The notes: generated by a model from the letters alone, not told the origin. A DNA stretch of 64,000 bases from Salinimicrobium sp035607535 (GCF_035607535.1 NZ_JAYDZX010000001.1:682001-746000); one strand, 5' to 3'; positions 17,819 through 26,646 are shown, counted from the first letter of the stretch. Program-made: numbers and translations.

Positions 17819-18600
17819 TCCACCACTCCTTTAAAGACCTGTTTTGCAGGACCGGTTAACCAGATTTCTTCAAATCCTTCGGAAGTCGGTTTAAAACTTA
17901 CCGTGAGATCACCTCCAGGAGTAAGCAACTTCACTGTAGTTGAAGAAGTTCTCCCACTATGGTATGCAGCAATTGCGCTAGCTGTTACTCCCGTACCACA
18001 GGAAAGGGTTTCCGCCTCGACTCCCCTTTCGTATGTTCTTACGTTAAAGGATGCAGTGTCTAGAGACGACACAAAATTCACGTTTGTACCGCCTTTAGCA
18101 AGGTACTCAGGAGAATTCCTTATTGCAGATCCCTCTGTTTGAACATCAATATTCTTCACTTCATCTGAAAAAATGACATGATGTGGAGAACCCGTATCCA
18201 GGAAATAGTCATTACCGACTTCAGAGACATTCTTTACTTCTGTCATTTTAAGACCCACGAGGTCATCTTCAATAACAGCCTTATGGAATCCATCTATCGC
18301 TCCAAATGCTGCTTCTTTTGAAATGATCCCCAGATGCTTTGCAAAAGCCACAAGACACCGGCCTCCATTTCCACACATGCTGCTTTCATTACCATCGGCG
18401 TTGAAATAAACCATTTTAAAATCTTCCCCTTCTTTGGGAGAATTTTCCAGCAGGATAAGGCCGTCGGCACCAATGCCAAATCTTCGGTCACAAAGGAACC
18501 TAATTAAATTGGTATCATTTTTGGATAAAACCGAAGTACGGTTATCTACCATGATAAAATCATTTCCCGTACCCTGATATTTAAAAAAATTCAGCTTCAT
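17806..18600 (-). CDS. dapF: Diaminopimelate epimerase DapF
   Basis: About 264 residues, the normal length. It converts LL-diaminopimelate to the meso form used for lysine and peptidoglycan. Start MKLNFFKYQGTGNDF is the family start; an ATG seven codons upstream would add unrelated residues. The two catalytic cysteines are Cys76 in SSMCGNGGRC and Cys201 in LSCGTGVTASA. The substrate loop RRFGIGADGLIL is intact. It heads the dapF-GNAT-mltG operon and has a -7 element just upstream. Confidence 0.97.
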   Translation of the reverse strand: MKLNFFKYQGTGNDFIMVDNRTSVLSKNDTNLIRFLCDRRFGIGADGLILLENSPKEGEDFKMVYFNADGNESSMCGNGGRCLVAFAKHLGIISKEAAFGAIDGFHKAVIEDDLVGLKMTEVKNVSEVGNDYFLDTGSPHHVIFSDEVKNIDVQTEGSAIRNSPEYLAKGGTNVNFVSSLDTASFNVRTYERGVEAETLSCGTGVTASAIAAYHSGRTSSTTVKLLTPGGDLTVSFKPTSEGFEEIWLTGPAKQVFKGVVECNL

Positions 18601-18618
18601 GTGGTGGATTTGAGGGGG

Positions 18619-18626
18619 CAAAGATA
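18619..18626 (-). promoter_or_regulatory. -7 promoter element of dapF
   Basis: Minus-strand TATCTTTG matches TAnnTTTG and lies 18 bases upstream of the dapF start, predicting a 5' leader of only about 10-12 bases. Confidence 0.5.
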
Positions 18627-18732
18627 CAACAAAACATAAAAAACGGGAGACCTTAACAGGTAGTTGAGTGGTGGTAAAAACCTACTAAAACTGTAAATTT
18701 TTGTTTCACAATTAATAAAACCTTTAAGATAT

Positions 18733-20100
18733 ATGAAAAAGTATGTTGGTTTTCTCATGATCTCTCTTTTAAGCGGAGTTCTTACTTTAGGAGGATACAT
18801 TCTTTTTGTTGATGAAGATGCTGTCTTTGTTCAGGAAAACAGGACTATTCCCGCCTATACTCCGGTAAATATGAATTCCCTGCCTGCAGATGCCAATGCA
18901 GATTTTACCGAAGCAGCAAATAAGTCGGTAAATGCGGTAGTGCACGTAAAGAACGTTGCGGCAGTTAGAACTTCTCCATTTTCTTCGGCTACCTCTCAGG
19001 TCCTTCGCGGCGCCGGAAGTGGAGTGATTATTTCCCCCGACGGATATATAGTAACAAACAATCACGTGATCCAGAATGCAAATCGCCTTCAGGTCACCTT
19101 AAACAATAATCAGAATTATATGGCCGAGGTCATTGGTACCGACCCTAAGAGCGACATCGCCCTATTAAAAATTGATGCTGAGGACCTGGATTATCTTCCT
19201 TTCGGAGATTCCGACAACGCCAGGATTGGGGAGTGGGTACTCGCTGTTGGAAACCCTTTTAATCTTACTTCTACAGTAACAGCCGGAATTATTTCGGCAA
19301 AATCACGAGACCTTGGGATGGACGAGAACATCTCCTCCTTTATCCAGACAGATGCAGCAGTAAACCCCGGCAACAGTGGCGGAGCTCTTGTGAACATCTA
19401 CGGAGAATTAATAGGTATCAATACCGCCATTACCTCACAGACAGGAACCTATGTGGGTTACGCTTTTGCAGTTCCTTCCAATAATGCCCGTAAAATTGTA
19501 GAGGATATTCTTGAATATGGCGATGTACAGCAAGGGATACTTGGTATTCGCGGCGTGCAGGCGGCTAGTGTACCCAGTGATTATGACATCACAGTTTCTG
19601 AAGGAGTTTATATCGATGAAGTTGAGCAGGGAAGCGGGGCAGAAAAAGCAGGCCTGCGCTCTGGAGACGTTATTCAAAAGATAGATAATGTAAAGATCAG
19701 GAAATTTGCTGATCTCACCGGCTACATTGGCTCCAAAAGACCTAATGATATAGTAACCGTAGAGGTTATTCGAGATGGAAATCCAAGAGAGTTTGACGTT
19801 AAACTCACAAAGTATGAAGTATATCAAATCAAAGCTATAGGCCTGGAAGTAACCAATGCAACGCCCGAGGAACTAAGAGAACGAAATGTGGAGAATGGAG
19901 TTAAGATAACCAGAGGCCTAACTCCCCAAATGCAAAATGAACAACTTTATGGCACTATAATCACTGCAATAGATAATATACCCGTTAGCAGTGTGGGAGA
20001 TGTAGAAAAGATCATGAAGAAAAGATCTGCCGGAGAGCCTATCTCAGTAACTTTTGTGACTCCCGATGGAGAGAAACAGAAATATGTATGGAGACGATAA
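18733..20100 (+). CDS. Periplasmic serine protease of the DegP/HtrA family
   Basis: A 455-residue protein with an N-terminal membrane or signal segment (FLMISLLSGVLTLGGYILF), a trypsin-like domain and two PDZ domains. The catalytic triad is clear: His111 in VTNNHVI, Asp141 in KSDIALLKI and Ser215 in NPGNSGGAL. PDZ1 starts near GILGIRGVQ and includes EKAGLRSGDVI; PDZ2 covers the last ~100 residues. Such proteases degrade or refold damaged envelope proteins. It is a single-gene unit divergent from dapF and closed by a strong terminator, so it is probably controlled on its own, for example by envelope stress; no sigma-specific motif was identified. Confidence 0.95.
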   Translation: MKKYVGFLMISLLSGVLTLGGYILFVDEDAVFVQENRTIPAYTPVNMNSLPADANADFTEAANKSVNAVVHVKNVAAVRTSPFSSATSQVLRGAGSGVIISPDGYIVTNNHVIQNANRLQVTLNNNQNYMAEVIGTDPKSDIALLKIDAEDLDYLPFGDSDNARIGEWVLAVGNPFNLTSTVTAGIISAKSRDLGMDENISSFIQTDAAVNPGNSGGALVNIYGELIGINTAITSQTGTYVGYAFAVPSNNARKIVEDILEYGDVQQGILGIRGVQAASVPSDYDITVSEGVYIDEVEQGSGAEKAGLRSGDVIQKIDNVKIRKFADLTGYIGSKRPNDIVTVEVIRDGNPREFDVKLTKYEVYQIKAIGLEVTNATPEELRERNVENGVKITRGLTPQMQNEQLYGTIITAIDNIPVSSVGDVEKIMKKRSAGEPISVTFVTPDGEKQKYVWRR

Positions 20101-20122
20101 TTTCTTGAGAAAAACAACCTGA

Positions 20123-20152
20123 AAATACCTGCTTTTTGGCAGGTATTTTTTT
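20123..20152 (+). terminator. Intrinsic terminator after the DegP-type protease gene
   Basis: A 10-bp perfect stem (AAATACCTGC with GCAGGTATTT), loop TTTTTG, then a run of T. It lies 23 bases after the stop codon. Confidence 0.9.
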
Positions 20153-20186
20153 ATTCAAAATTCTTTACGAAAACGTTTGAAATATA

Positions 20187-20194
20187 TATTTTTG
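20187..20194 (+). promoter_or_regulatory. -7 promoter element of gap
   Basis: TATTTTTG matches TAnnTTTG, 31 bases upstream of the gap start. A TTG sits closer than the usual -33 spacing, so only the -7 element is supported. Confidence 0.5.
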
Positions 20195-20225
20195 CCGCAA
20201 TTTCAACACAACACCAAGAAAAGAA

Positions 20226-21674
20226 ATGAACTCTAACGAAGTTTACGAGAAAGAATTAGCCTTTCAGGCAGATCGTCGCCGGGCGGCAGTGCAATTCATA
20301 AAAACGGTAAGTGATCTATGGTACGATAAATCCATCGAACTGGTTTTATTCAGGAATCAGTTGATCGACCGCAACGTGAGCGATATCCTCGACCTGCACG
20401 AATATGCAGGAGAATTTGTACAAAAGCCAATTTCTATTTTTGATTCAGTAGAGATCGCAGAGGCTATTCAGCGGTTGGATTTTCCTCCTTCCAAACTGGA
20501 TATTGGTAAGCTGACTTTCGAGTACCACCTGGAAGACAACAAACACTCCAATGCTACTGCTTTTGTATCCTCAAAACTAAAGGATGCAAAAAAAGTTGAA
20601 GAACTAACTCCAAAAGATGTTGTTCTTTACGGCTTTGGTCGCATAGGACGATTACTTGCCCGTGAACTAATGACCCGAACAGGAAAAGGGAGCCAATTAA
20701 GGCTAAGAGCCATTGTGACCAGAGGAAAAATAGATGAGACCGTGCTGGAAAAAAGAGCAAGCCTTTTAAAAAATGATTCCGTACATGGGGATTTTTCGGG
20801 TACAGTTTCCTTTGATGTGAAGAAAAAGTGTCTTATCATCAATGGAACTACCGTCCATATGATCTCTGCAAACGAGCCTGAGGAGATCGATTACACCTCC
20901 TACGGGATAAAAGATGCCCTTATTATTGATAACACCGGTGCATTTAGAGATAAAGAAGCTCTAAGCAGGCATCTAAGTTCAAAAGGAGCATCAAAGGTCT
21001 TACTTACAGCACCGGGAAAAGGAGTTCCTAATATAGTACATGGGGTAAATCATTTAGAACATGACCCAAACGAGGTCTCCATCTTTTCTGCTGCTTCCTG
21101 CACTACAAACGCCATTACTCCCGTGCTAAAAGCGATACAGGATTCTTTAGGAGTGGTTCAGGGCCATCTCGAGACCATTCATGCCTATACAAATGACCAG
21201 AACCTGGTAGATAATATGCATAAAAAATACAGGAGAGGCCGTGCTGCCGCCTTAAATATGGTAATAACCGAAACCGGTGCCGGGCAGGCAGTATCCAAAG
21301 CTCTTCCTGTTTTTGACGGCAAACTTACTTCTAATGCCATTAGAGTGCCGGTACCTAACGGCTCTTTGGCAATTCTCAACCTGGAGGTAGAAAAAGCAGT
21401 TTCAAAAGAAGACGTTAATAAGATCCTTAGAAAATATGCTTTGGAAGGTGATCTGGTTGAGCAGATCAAATACTCTATAGATAATGAGCTGGTATCAACA
21501 GATATTGTTGGATCTGCACAACCTTCTATCTATGACAGCAACGCCACCATAGTATCGGGTAACGGCAAGAACATTATATTATACGTTTGGTACGACAATG
21601 AATATGGCTATAGCCACCAGGTCATAAGGCTGGCAAAATACATCGCGAAAGTAAGACGGTTTACCTATTATTAA
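20226..21674 (+). CDS. gap: Glyceraldehyde-3-phosphate dehydrogenase, long form
   Basis: A 482-residue GAPDH, about 150 residues longer than the E. coli enzyme. The NAD-binding loop GFGRIGR begins only at residue 136, and the catalytic cysteine is Cys292 in AASCTTNAITP. The extension is helical and charged, with no recognised domain. The substrate-site residues (HAYTNDQ, RRGRAAALNM, WYDNEYGYSHQV) are intact, so the enzyme should oxidise glyceraldehyde 3-phosphate with phosphate. Long forms are known in Bacteroidota and often coexist with a short one; whether this one serves glycolysis or gluconeogenesis cannot be told. It is transcribed alone and ends in a terminator. Confidence 0.95.
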   Translation: MNSNEVYEKELAFQADRRRAAVQFIKTVSDLWYDKSIELVLFRNQLIDRNVSDILDLHEYAGEFVQKPISIFDSVEIAEAIQRLDFPPSKLDIGKLTFEYHLEDNKHSNATAFVSSKLKDAKKVEELTPKDVVLYGFGRIGRLLARELMTRTGKGSQLRLRAIVTRGKIDETVLEKRASLLKNDSVHGDFSGTVSFDVKKKCLIINGTTVHMISANEPEEIDYTSYGIKDALIIDNTGAFRDKEALSRHLSSKGASKVLLTAPGKGVPNIVHGVNHLEHDPNEVSIFSAASCTTNAITPVLKAIQDSLGVVQGHLETIHAYTNDQNLVDNMHKKYRRGRAAALNMVITETGAGQAVSKALPVFDGKLTSNAIRVPVPNGSLAILNLEVEKAVSKEDVNKILRKYALEGDLVEQIKYSIDNELVSTDIVGSAQPSIYDSNATIVSGNGKNIILYVWYDNEYGYSHQVIRLAKYIAKVRRFTYY

Positions 21675-21696
21675 ATGAGAGTTTAATTAGTTTGAA

Positions 21697-21727
21697 AGCC
21701 CGTTGCTGAAAAGTAGCGGGTTTTTTA
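21697..21727 (+). terminator. Intrinsic terminator after gap
   Basis: A GC stem (CCCG with CGGG, extended by weaker pairs through CCCGTTGCT and AGTAGCGGG) is followed by TTTTTT. Confidence 0.75.
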
Positions 21728-21889
21728 TGGTTCAATGATCGTTGTTTTTCAAGTTCACTTTAGAAGGATTGGCTAAAAAATTCAAGAAAAACTATTGAAG
21801 AAAAATCGATAAAAGAGGACGCTCCAAAAGCTGTGAAAAATTAACTAAAAATAGTTTTACCTGTCTAAAGCCGGACCGTTAGTTTTCTT

Positions 21890-21897
21890 TAGTTTTG
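21890..21897 (+). promoter_or_regulatory. -7 promoter element of the coiled-coil protein gene
   Basis: TAGTTTTG matches TAnnTTTG. It implies a leader of roughly 115-120 bases before the next gene. The remainder of the 21675-22020 gap holds only the gap terminator and AT-rich sequence. Confidence 0.5.
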
Positions 21898-22020
21898 CAT
21901 CCGCTTACACATCGGGCACTTATACACAGGAAGTTAAAGAAGAAAAAATGAGATTTCTTCAACAATAAGAGCTGTTAGCCTTCGTTGTGGTAGTGATCAA
22001 AAAAAACAATTAAAATTGCT

Positions 22021-22602
22021 ATGAAACAAATTCTATTCGCCTCCCTCTTTTTATTCACTCTTACTACGGCAGTAGGACAGACCTCAACAGAAACCACTAT
22101 TGACGAAAAATTTCAGGAGTTGATTACCAATTCCAATAATTTTAAAGGTTATAAGGTAGTGGATACAGATCAACTTACTACTTTACAACAACTAACTTCT
22201 AACAGGATCGCCGAACTTAAAGAAGAAATTGCTGCTTCAAAAGAGGCTTTTAAGGCTCAGAAGGTAAAAATTGCAGATCTTGAAGCTGAACTTGAAGAGA
22301 TACAAGGGCAACTACAAACAGTGACTGCCCAAAAAGATGAAATTGCTGTATTAGGAATGTCTGTTAGCAAGTCGGCATACAATACTACTATGTGGAGCAT
22401 AATAGGGGTTTTGGTTCTGGCACTGGTCTTATTTGTGGTTAGATTCAAGAAAAGCCATACACATACTTTAGAGGCGCGTAAGAATCTCGCGGAGCTTGAA
22501 AAGGAGTTCGATGCTTACAGAGTAAAATCTCTTGAAAAAGAACAGAGATTGGGCCGTTTGCTTCAGGATGAAAAGAACAAGCAGCTAAAAATGGCTAAAT
22601 AG
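22021..22602 (+). CDS. Membrane-anchored coiled-coil protein of unknown function
   Basis: A 193-residue protein with a cleavable-looking signal peptide (MKQILFASLFLFTLTTAVGQ), a helical coiled-coil from about 60 to 115 (RIAELKEEIAASKEAFKAQK region), one transmembrane helix (MWSIIGVLVLALVLFVVRF) and a second charged helical tail (LAELEKEFDAYRVKSLEKEQ region). It therefore exposes one coil to the periplasm and one to the cytosol. No enzyme motif is visible. I recall similar proteins upstream of trmD in other flavobacteria, sometimes labelled as the methyltransferase by position, which the sequence does not support. It precedes trmD by 71 bases. Confidence 0.8.
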   Translation: MKQILFASLFLFTLTTAVGQTSTETTIDEKFQELITNSNNFKGYKVVDTDQLTTLQQLTSNRIAELKEEIAASKEAFKAQKVKIADLEAELEEIQGQLQTVTAQKDEIAVLGMSVSKSAYNTTMWSIIGVLVLALVLFVVRFKKSHTHTLEARKNLAELEKEFDAYRVKSLEKEQRLGRLLQDEKNKQLKMAK

Positions 22603-22628
22603 GCCACTACCTACTATACGTTTTTATT

Positions 22629-22636
22629 TAACTTTG
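22629..22636 (+). promoter_or_regulatory. -7 promoter element of trmD
   Basis: TAACTTTG matches TAnnTTTG, 37 bases upstream of the trmD start, so trmD probably has its own promoter in addition to possible read-through. Confidence 0.5.
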
Positions 22637-22673
22637 CGGGCTCAAAGCTTACAAAGCTTAATCTTCTGTCGCC

Positions 22674-23360
22674 ATGCGAATTGATATTATTACTGTTGTT
22701 CCCGATATTTTAAAGAGTCCTTTTGAGGCGTCCATCTTAAAAAGAGCTATAGAGAAAGGGCTTGTTGAGATCCATCTTCACAATTTGCGCGATTACGTGA
22801 CCGATAACTACAAACAGGTAGATGATTACCAGTTTGGAGGAGGTGCCGGGATGGTAATGATGATCGAACCTATTGACAAATGTATTTCAGCTCTAAAAGC
22901 TGAAAGGGATTATGACGAGGTGATCTACATGACACCAGATGGCGCCACTTTGAAACAAGGGCTGGCCAATGAGTTGAGCCTGAAGGAAAATCTCATCATC
23001 CTTTGCGGACATTATAAAGGAGTAGATCAACGAGTAAGAGATCATTTCGTAACCAGGGAAATCTCGGTGGGAGATTACGTGCTCTCGGGAGGAGAACTGG
23101 GAGCTGCAGTGTTGTGTGATGCCGTAATACGACTGCTGCCGGGGGTTTTAGGCAACGAAACATCTGCCCTTACCGATTCTTTTCAGGACAATCTACTCGC
23201 CCCTCCTATATACACCCGGCCGGCCGAGTATAAGGGGTGGAAGGTGCCGGAGATCCTTACCTCCGGGAACACGCCAAAAATTGAAGAATGGCGGGAAGAC
23301 CAGGCCTGGGAAAGAACGAGAACCTTACGTCCTGATCTTTTGAAAGAGGAAGGAAAATAA
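22674..23360 (+). CDS. trmD: tRNA (guanine-N1)-methyltransferase TrmD
   Basis: A 228-residue SPOUT-class methyltransferase that methylates G37 of tRNAs reading CNN codons and so prevents frameshifts. The start MRIDIITVVPDI, the conserved loop YQFGGGAGMVMMIEPI, the trefoil knot ILCGHYKGVDQRV and GDYVLSGGELGA, and the C-terminal RP..KGWKVPEILTSG region are all standard. SAM binds in the knot. rplS follows 115 bases later, the usual trmD-rplS order without rimM or rpsP. Confidence 0.97.
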   Translation: MRIDIITVVPDILKSPFEASILKRAIEKGLVEIHLHNLRDYVTDNYKQVDDYQFGGGAGMVMMIEPIDKCISALKAERDYDEVIYMTPDGATLKQGLANELSLKENLIILCGHYKGVDQRVRDHFVTREISVGDYVLSGGELGAAVLCDAVIRLLPGVLGNETSALTDSFQDNLLAPPIYTRPAEYKGWKVPEILTSGNTPKIEEWREDQAWERTRTLRPDLLKEEGK

Positions 23361-23368
23361 TTTCTACA

Positions 23369-23402
23369 TTGCTTTAGAGAATAAGAATTTTTATTACTTT
23401 TG
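23369..23402 (+). promoter_or_regulatory. Promoter of rplS
   Basis: TTG at 23369-23371 and TACTTTTG at 23395-23402 match the Bacteroidota -33 (TTG) and -7 (TAnnTTTG) pair with a 23-base spacer. The predicted leader is about 70 bases. Confidence 0.6.
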
Positions 23403-23475
23403 CACACGTTTCTAAATTAACCTCTGGCGATCACCGTGAATGTTGTTTTAGACTTATTTTTAAACCATTAGAAAC

Positions 23476-23826
23476 ATGGAATCCTTAATTAAATTTGTAC
23501 AAGACGAGTTCGTAACCAAGAAAGAGTTTCCTGAATTTTCAGCCGGGGACACTATTACTGCTTACTATGAAATTACTGAAGGTCAAAAGACCCGTACGCA
23601 GTTCTTCCGTGGAGTTGTTATCCAGAAGAGAGGAACAGGAGCTTCTCAAACCTTCACCATTCGTAAAATGAGTGGAACTGTTGGTGTTGAGCGTATTTTC
23701 CCGCTTAACCTTCCTGCACTTCAAAAAATCGAGGTCAACAAACGAGGAAAGGTACGTAGAGCAAGAATTTACTACTTTAGAGAACTTACAGGTAAGAAAG
23801 CTCGTATCAAAGAAAGAAGAGCTTAA
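23476..23826 (+). CDS. rplS: 50S ribosomal protein L19
   Basis: A 116-residue bL19, which sits at the subunit interface of the ribosome. The family pattern is complete: ESLIKFVQDEFVTKKEFPEF, GDTITAYYEITEG, TRTQFFRGVVIQKRG, TFTIRKMSGTVGVERIFPL and the basic tail RGKVRRARIYYFRELTGKKARIKERR in segments. It is followed at once by an intrinsic terminator. Confidence 0.98.
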   Translation: MESLIKFVQDEFVTKKEFPEFSAGDTITAYYEITEGQKTRTQFFRGVVIQKRGTGASQTFTIRKMSGTVGVERIFPLNLPALQKIEVNKRGKVRRARIYYFRELTGKKARIKERRA

Positions 23827-23846
23827 TACTCTAACTATATTGAATG

Positions 23847-23874
23847 AAAAAGCCCCAAAACTGGGGCTTTTTTT
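23847..23874 (+). terminator. Intrinsic terminator after rplS
   Basis: The stem AAAAGCCCC pairs with GGGGCTTTT across a short loop (AAAACT) and is followed by more T. Confidence 0.9.
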
Positions 23875-24030
23875 ATGGCTATGAATTTTTAAGAAATATT
23901 TATAAGTGTCTGACTTTAAAATGCTTGCGGGGTTCATTTAGGTTTCGTAAATTTAAATAAGAGTTTTAAGCAAAAGAATGTCGCAAGGAATTCTTCTTAA
24001 AGCCCTAATGTAGAGCAAAGATCTTTACAT

Positions 24031-24259
24031 CGGTTTTTACCATTTTGAATAACAATATGACTAGTGCATAGTTGGTTTAATTGGTAAAAACGTTTTAGGA
24101 TCATTTACACACACTCTTTTGGGAAATGTAAATTGATCCAGATGAAATAACAACCTGCTTGTGAAATATAGATTTCACTTGAGAATGTAAAAGTTCAGCA
24201 ATTCATTGTTATTTCATTAGAGCCATTTCATTATTCAAATAGTGAAATGGCTTTTTTTT
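24031..24259 (+). ncRNA. Candidate structured noncoding RNA upstream of icd
   Basis: The 538-base gap between rplS and icd holds no gene but has strong RNA structure. Stem A pairs 24033-24042 (GTTTTTACCA) with 24082-24091 (TGGTAAAAAC), 10 bp. Stem B pairs 24098-24109 (GGATCATTTACA) with 24127-24139, 12 bp with one bulged T. Stem C pairs 24142-24153 (ATGAAATAACAA) with 24206-24217 (TTGTTATTTCAT), 12 bp, and encloses a 7-bp hairpin, 24161-24167 with 24172-24178 (GTGAAAT/ATTTCAC). A 13-bp terminator hairpin with eight T then ends the element 105 bases before icd. A separate terminator already stops rplS, so an independent small RNA is likely; an attenuated icd leader is the alternative. A 6S-type RNA (Rfam has a flavobacterial 6S family) is possible but unproven. 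No clear TAnnTTTG promoter was found. Confidence 0.6.
24219..24259 (+). terminator. Intrinsic terminator of the candidate noncoding RNA
   Basis: AGCCATTTCATTA pairs with TAGTGAAATGGCT (13 bp, one G-T pair), loop TTCAAA, followed by TTTTTTTT. No coding sequence ends nearby, so it must end a noncoding transcript or attenuate icd. Confidence 0.85.
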
Positions 24260-24364
24260 GCCGTTTTACTTCTAAAGCCTCACGATCTTCTGGTTTCCTC
24301 CTGTGAAATGAGCCCGAAAAATGGTAAATTGCACACACTTTGATCAAAAAATAAAATATTTTAT

Positions 24365-26590
24365 ATGTCGAACACACCTAAAATTATTTACACCAAAACT
24401 GACGAGGCTCCTGCCCTCGCAACATATTCACTCTTACCAATTGTAGAATCTTTTACAAAACCTGCTAATATCGCCCTTGAAACCCGGGATATTTCTCTTG
24501 CAGGAAGAATACTCTCTCAGTTTCCCGACAGACTCAAAGAAGATCAAAGAGTTTCTGATGACCTGGCTGAGTTGGGCGAGTTGGCAAAGCAACCCGAAGC
24601 CAATATTATAAAATTACCGAATATTAGCGCCTCCATTCCTCAGTTGAAGGCAGCAATTGAAGAGTTGCAGAAGAAGGGATACGATCTTCCTAATTATCCC
24701 GATGAACCTAAAACTGAAGAAGAAAAGCAGATAAAGGAAAAATACGATAAAGTTAAAGGTAGTGCTGTAAACCCGGTTCTAAGAGAAGGAAATTCAGATC
24801 GCAGAGCTCCAAAAGCAGTCAAGAACTACGCAAAAAAGCACCCTCACTCCATGGGCGAATGGAGCAAAGACTCACGGAGCCATGTAGCTACCATGGACAG
24901 CGATGATTTTAAGCACAACGAAAAATCTGTAACCCTGGAGGAGGCTACAAAAGTTAATATTCAACTCCAAACTGCTTCAGATAGTACTACACTATTAAAA
25001 AAAGACCTTCAGCTTCAAAAAGGGGAAATTATCGATGGAACTTTCATGAGTAGAAAGGCGCTCATTAATTTCCTTGAAGAACAGGTAAAAGATGCAAAGG
25101 ATAAAGGAGTGCTTTTCTCCCTGCATATGAAGGCAACAATGATGAAGGTTTCAGACCCTATTATTTTTGGTCATGCAGTAAAGGTCTTCTTTAAAGATAT
25201 TTTTGAGAAGTATGGACAGGAGCTGCAGGAAGCAGGCGCCGATCCAAATAGTGGACTTGGGGATGTACTTAGCGCCATCAACAAACTTCCGGCAGAAAAA
25301 CAAAAGAAAATAAATTCAGATATTGAAAAAGACCTCGCGGAGGGACCGGATCTTGCCATGGTAAATTCTGACAAGGGAATAACCAACCTGCATGTGCCGA
25401 GTGATGTGATCATTGACGCATCCATGCCTGCAATGATCAGGACTTCAGGAAAGATGTGGAATGCAGAAGGGAATCCTCAGGATGCTAAGGCTGTAATTCC
25501 TGATAGCAGTTATGCTGATCTTTATGAGACGACCATCCAATTCTGTAAAGAAAATGGCGCTTTTGATCCTACTACTATGGGTACAGTACCTAATGTTGGT
25601 CTTATGGCTCAAAAAGCCGAAGAATATGGTTCCCACGATAAGACTTTTGAACTAAAAGAATCTGGCAAGGTACAGATCGTCTCTCAGGATGGAAAAGTAC
25701 TAATTGAACATGAGGTGGAAGAAGGAGATATCTGGAGAGCCTGCCAAACAAAAGATGCACCTATACAGGATTGGGTGAAGCTTGCAGTCAATCGCGCCAG
25801 GGCTACGGGCAGTCCTGCAGTATTCTGGCTTGATAAGGAAAGAGCTCATGATGCCGAACTTATCAAAAAGGTAAACACTTATCTCAAGGACCACGATACT
25901 TCGGGACTTGAAATTAAGATAATGTCTGTTAAGGAAGCTACCCAGTACACCCTTGAGAGGCTGAAGGAAGGAAAAGATACCATTTCGGTGACCGGAAATG
26001 TACTTAGGGATTACCTGACTGATCTTTTCCCAATTCTCGAAGTTGGAACCAGTGCTAAAATGCTTTCTATCGTACCACTCATGAATGGTGGCGGATTGTT
26101 TGAAACAGGTGCAGGAGGTTCTGCCCCTAAACACGTACAGCAATTTGTGGAAGAAGGTCACCTGCGTTGGGATTCATTAGGAGAATTTCTTGCCCTGGCA
26201 GTTTCCCTTGAACACCTGGGAGAGAAATATGACAACAAGAGGGCATTGATCCTTTCAAATGCATTGGACAAGGCTACAGAAGAATTTCTGCAAACCAATA
26301 AATCTCCGTCAAGAAAGGTGAATGAGCTTGACAACAGGGGAAGTCACTTTTACCTGGCCTTATATTGGGCTCAGGCTTTAGCTGAACAAAATGAAGACCA
26401 GGAGTTAAAAGATCATTTTAAGAAGGTTGGTGAAAAACTGAAACAAAATGAAGACCAGATCCTGAAGGAACTTCTTAATGCCCAGGGAGCTCCGGTAGAT
26501 ATTGGAGGATATTATCAACCTGAAGAAGACAAAGTGAACCAGGCAATGAGACCTAGTGAAACTTTCAATAAGATCCTTAGAGGAGAATAG
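24365..26590 (+). CDS. icd: Isocitrate dehydrogenase (NADP), monomeric type
   Basis: A 741-residue monomeric NADP-dependent isocitrate dehydrogenase, which converts isocitrate to 2-oxoglutarate in the TCA cycle. The start MSNTPKIIYTKTDEAPALAT and the blocks NPVLREGNSDRRAP, HPHSMGEWS, LHMKATMMKVSDPIIFGH and FETGAGGSAPKHVQQF are highly typical and include substrate-binding serine and arginine residues. It is unrelated in sequence to the E. coli homodimeric enzyme. It is transcribed alone, between a structured RNA element and a terminator, which leaves room for RNA-level control; no such control is shown. Confidence 0.97.
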   Translation: MSNTPKIIYTKTDEAPALATYSLLPIVESFTKPANIALETRDISLAGRILSQFPDRLKEDQRVSDDLAELGELAKQPEANIIKLPNISASIPQLKAAIEELQKKGYDLPNYPDEPKTEEEKQIKEKYDKVKGSAVNPVLREGNSDRRAPKAVKNYAKKHPHSMGEWSKDSRSHVATMDSDDFKHNEKSVTLEEATKVNIQLQTASDSTTLLKKDLQLQKGEIIDGTFMSRKALINFLEEQVKDAKDKGVLFSLHMKATMMKVSDPIIFGHAVKVFFKDIFEKYGQELQEAGADPNSGLGDVLSAINKLPAEKQKKINSDIEKDLAEGPDLAMVNSDKGITNLHVPSDVIIDASMPAMIRTSGKMWNAEGNPQDAKAVIPDSSYADLYETTIQFCKENGAFDPTTMGTVPNVGLMAQKAEEYGSHDKTFELKESGKVQIVSQDGKVLIEHEVEEGDIWRACQTKDAPIQDWVKLAVNRARATGSPAVFWLDKERAHDAELIKKVNTYLKDHDTSGLEIKIMSVKEATQYTLERLKEGKDTISVTGNVLRDYLTDLFPILEVGTSAKMLSIVPLMNGGGLFETGAGGSAPKHVQQFVEEGHLRWDSLGEFLALAVSLEHLGEKYDNKRALILSNALDKATEEFLQTNKSPSRKVNELDNRGSHFYLALYWAQALAEQNEDQELKDHFKKVGEKLKQNEDQILKELLNAQGAPVDIGGYYQPEEDKVNQAMRPSETFNKILRGE

Positions 26591-26614
26591 AAAATCTCTT
26601 TTGATCCAATAACA

Positions 26615-26646
26615 GAGGAGCCGGGAAAACCCGGCTCTTTGCATTT
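26615..26646 (+). terminator. Intrinsic terminator after icd
   Basis: GAGCCGGG pairs with CCCGGCTC across AAAA (8 bp, all Watson-Crick) and is followed by TTT and T-rich sequence. Confidence 0.85.

Noticed and set aside
21948..21968. Six-codon upstream frame (MRFLQQ) in the leader of the coiled-coil gene
   Set aside because: Too short and with no regulatory codon run; not a recognisable leader peptide.
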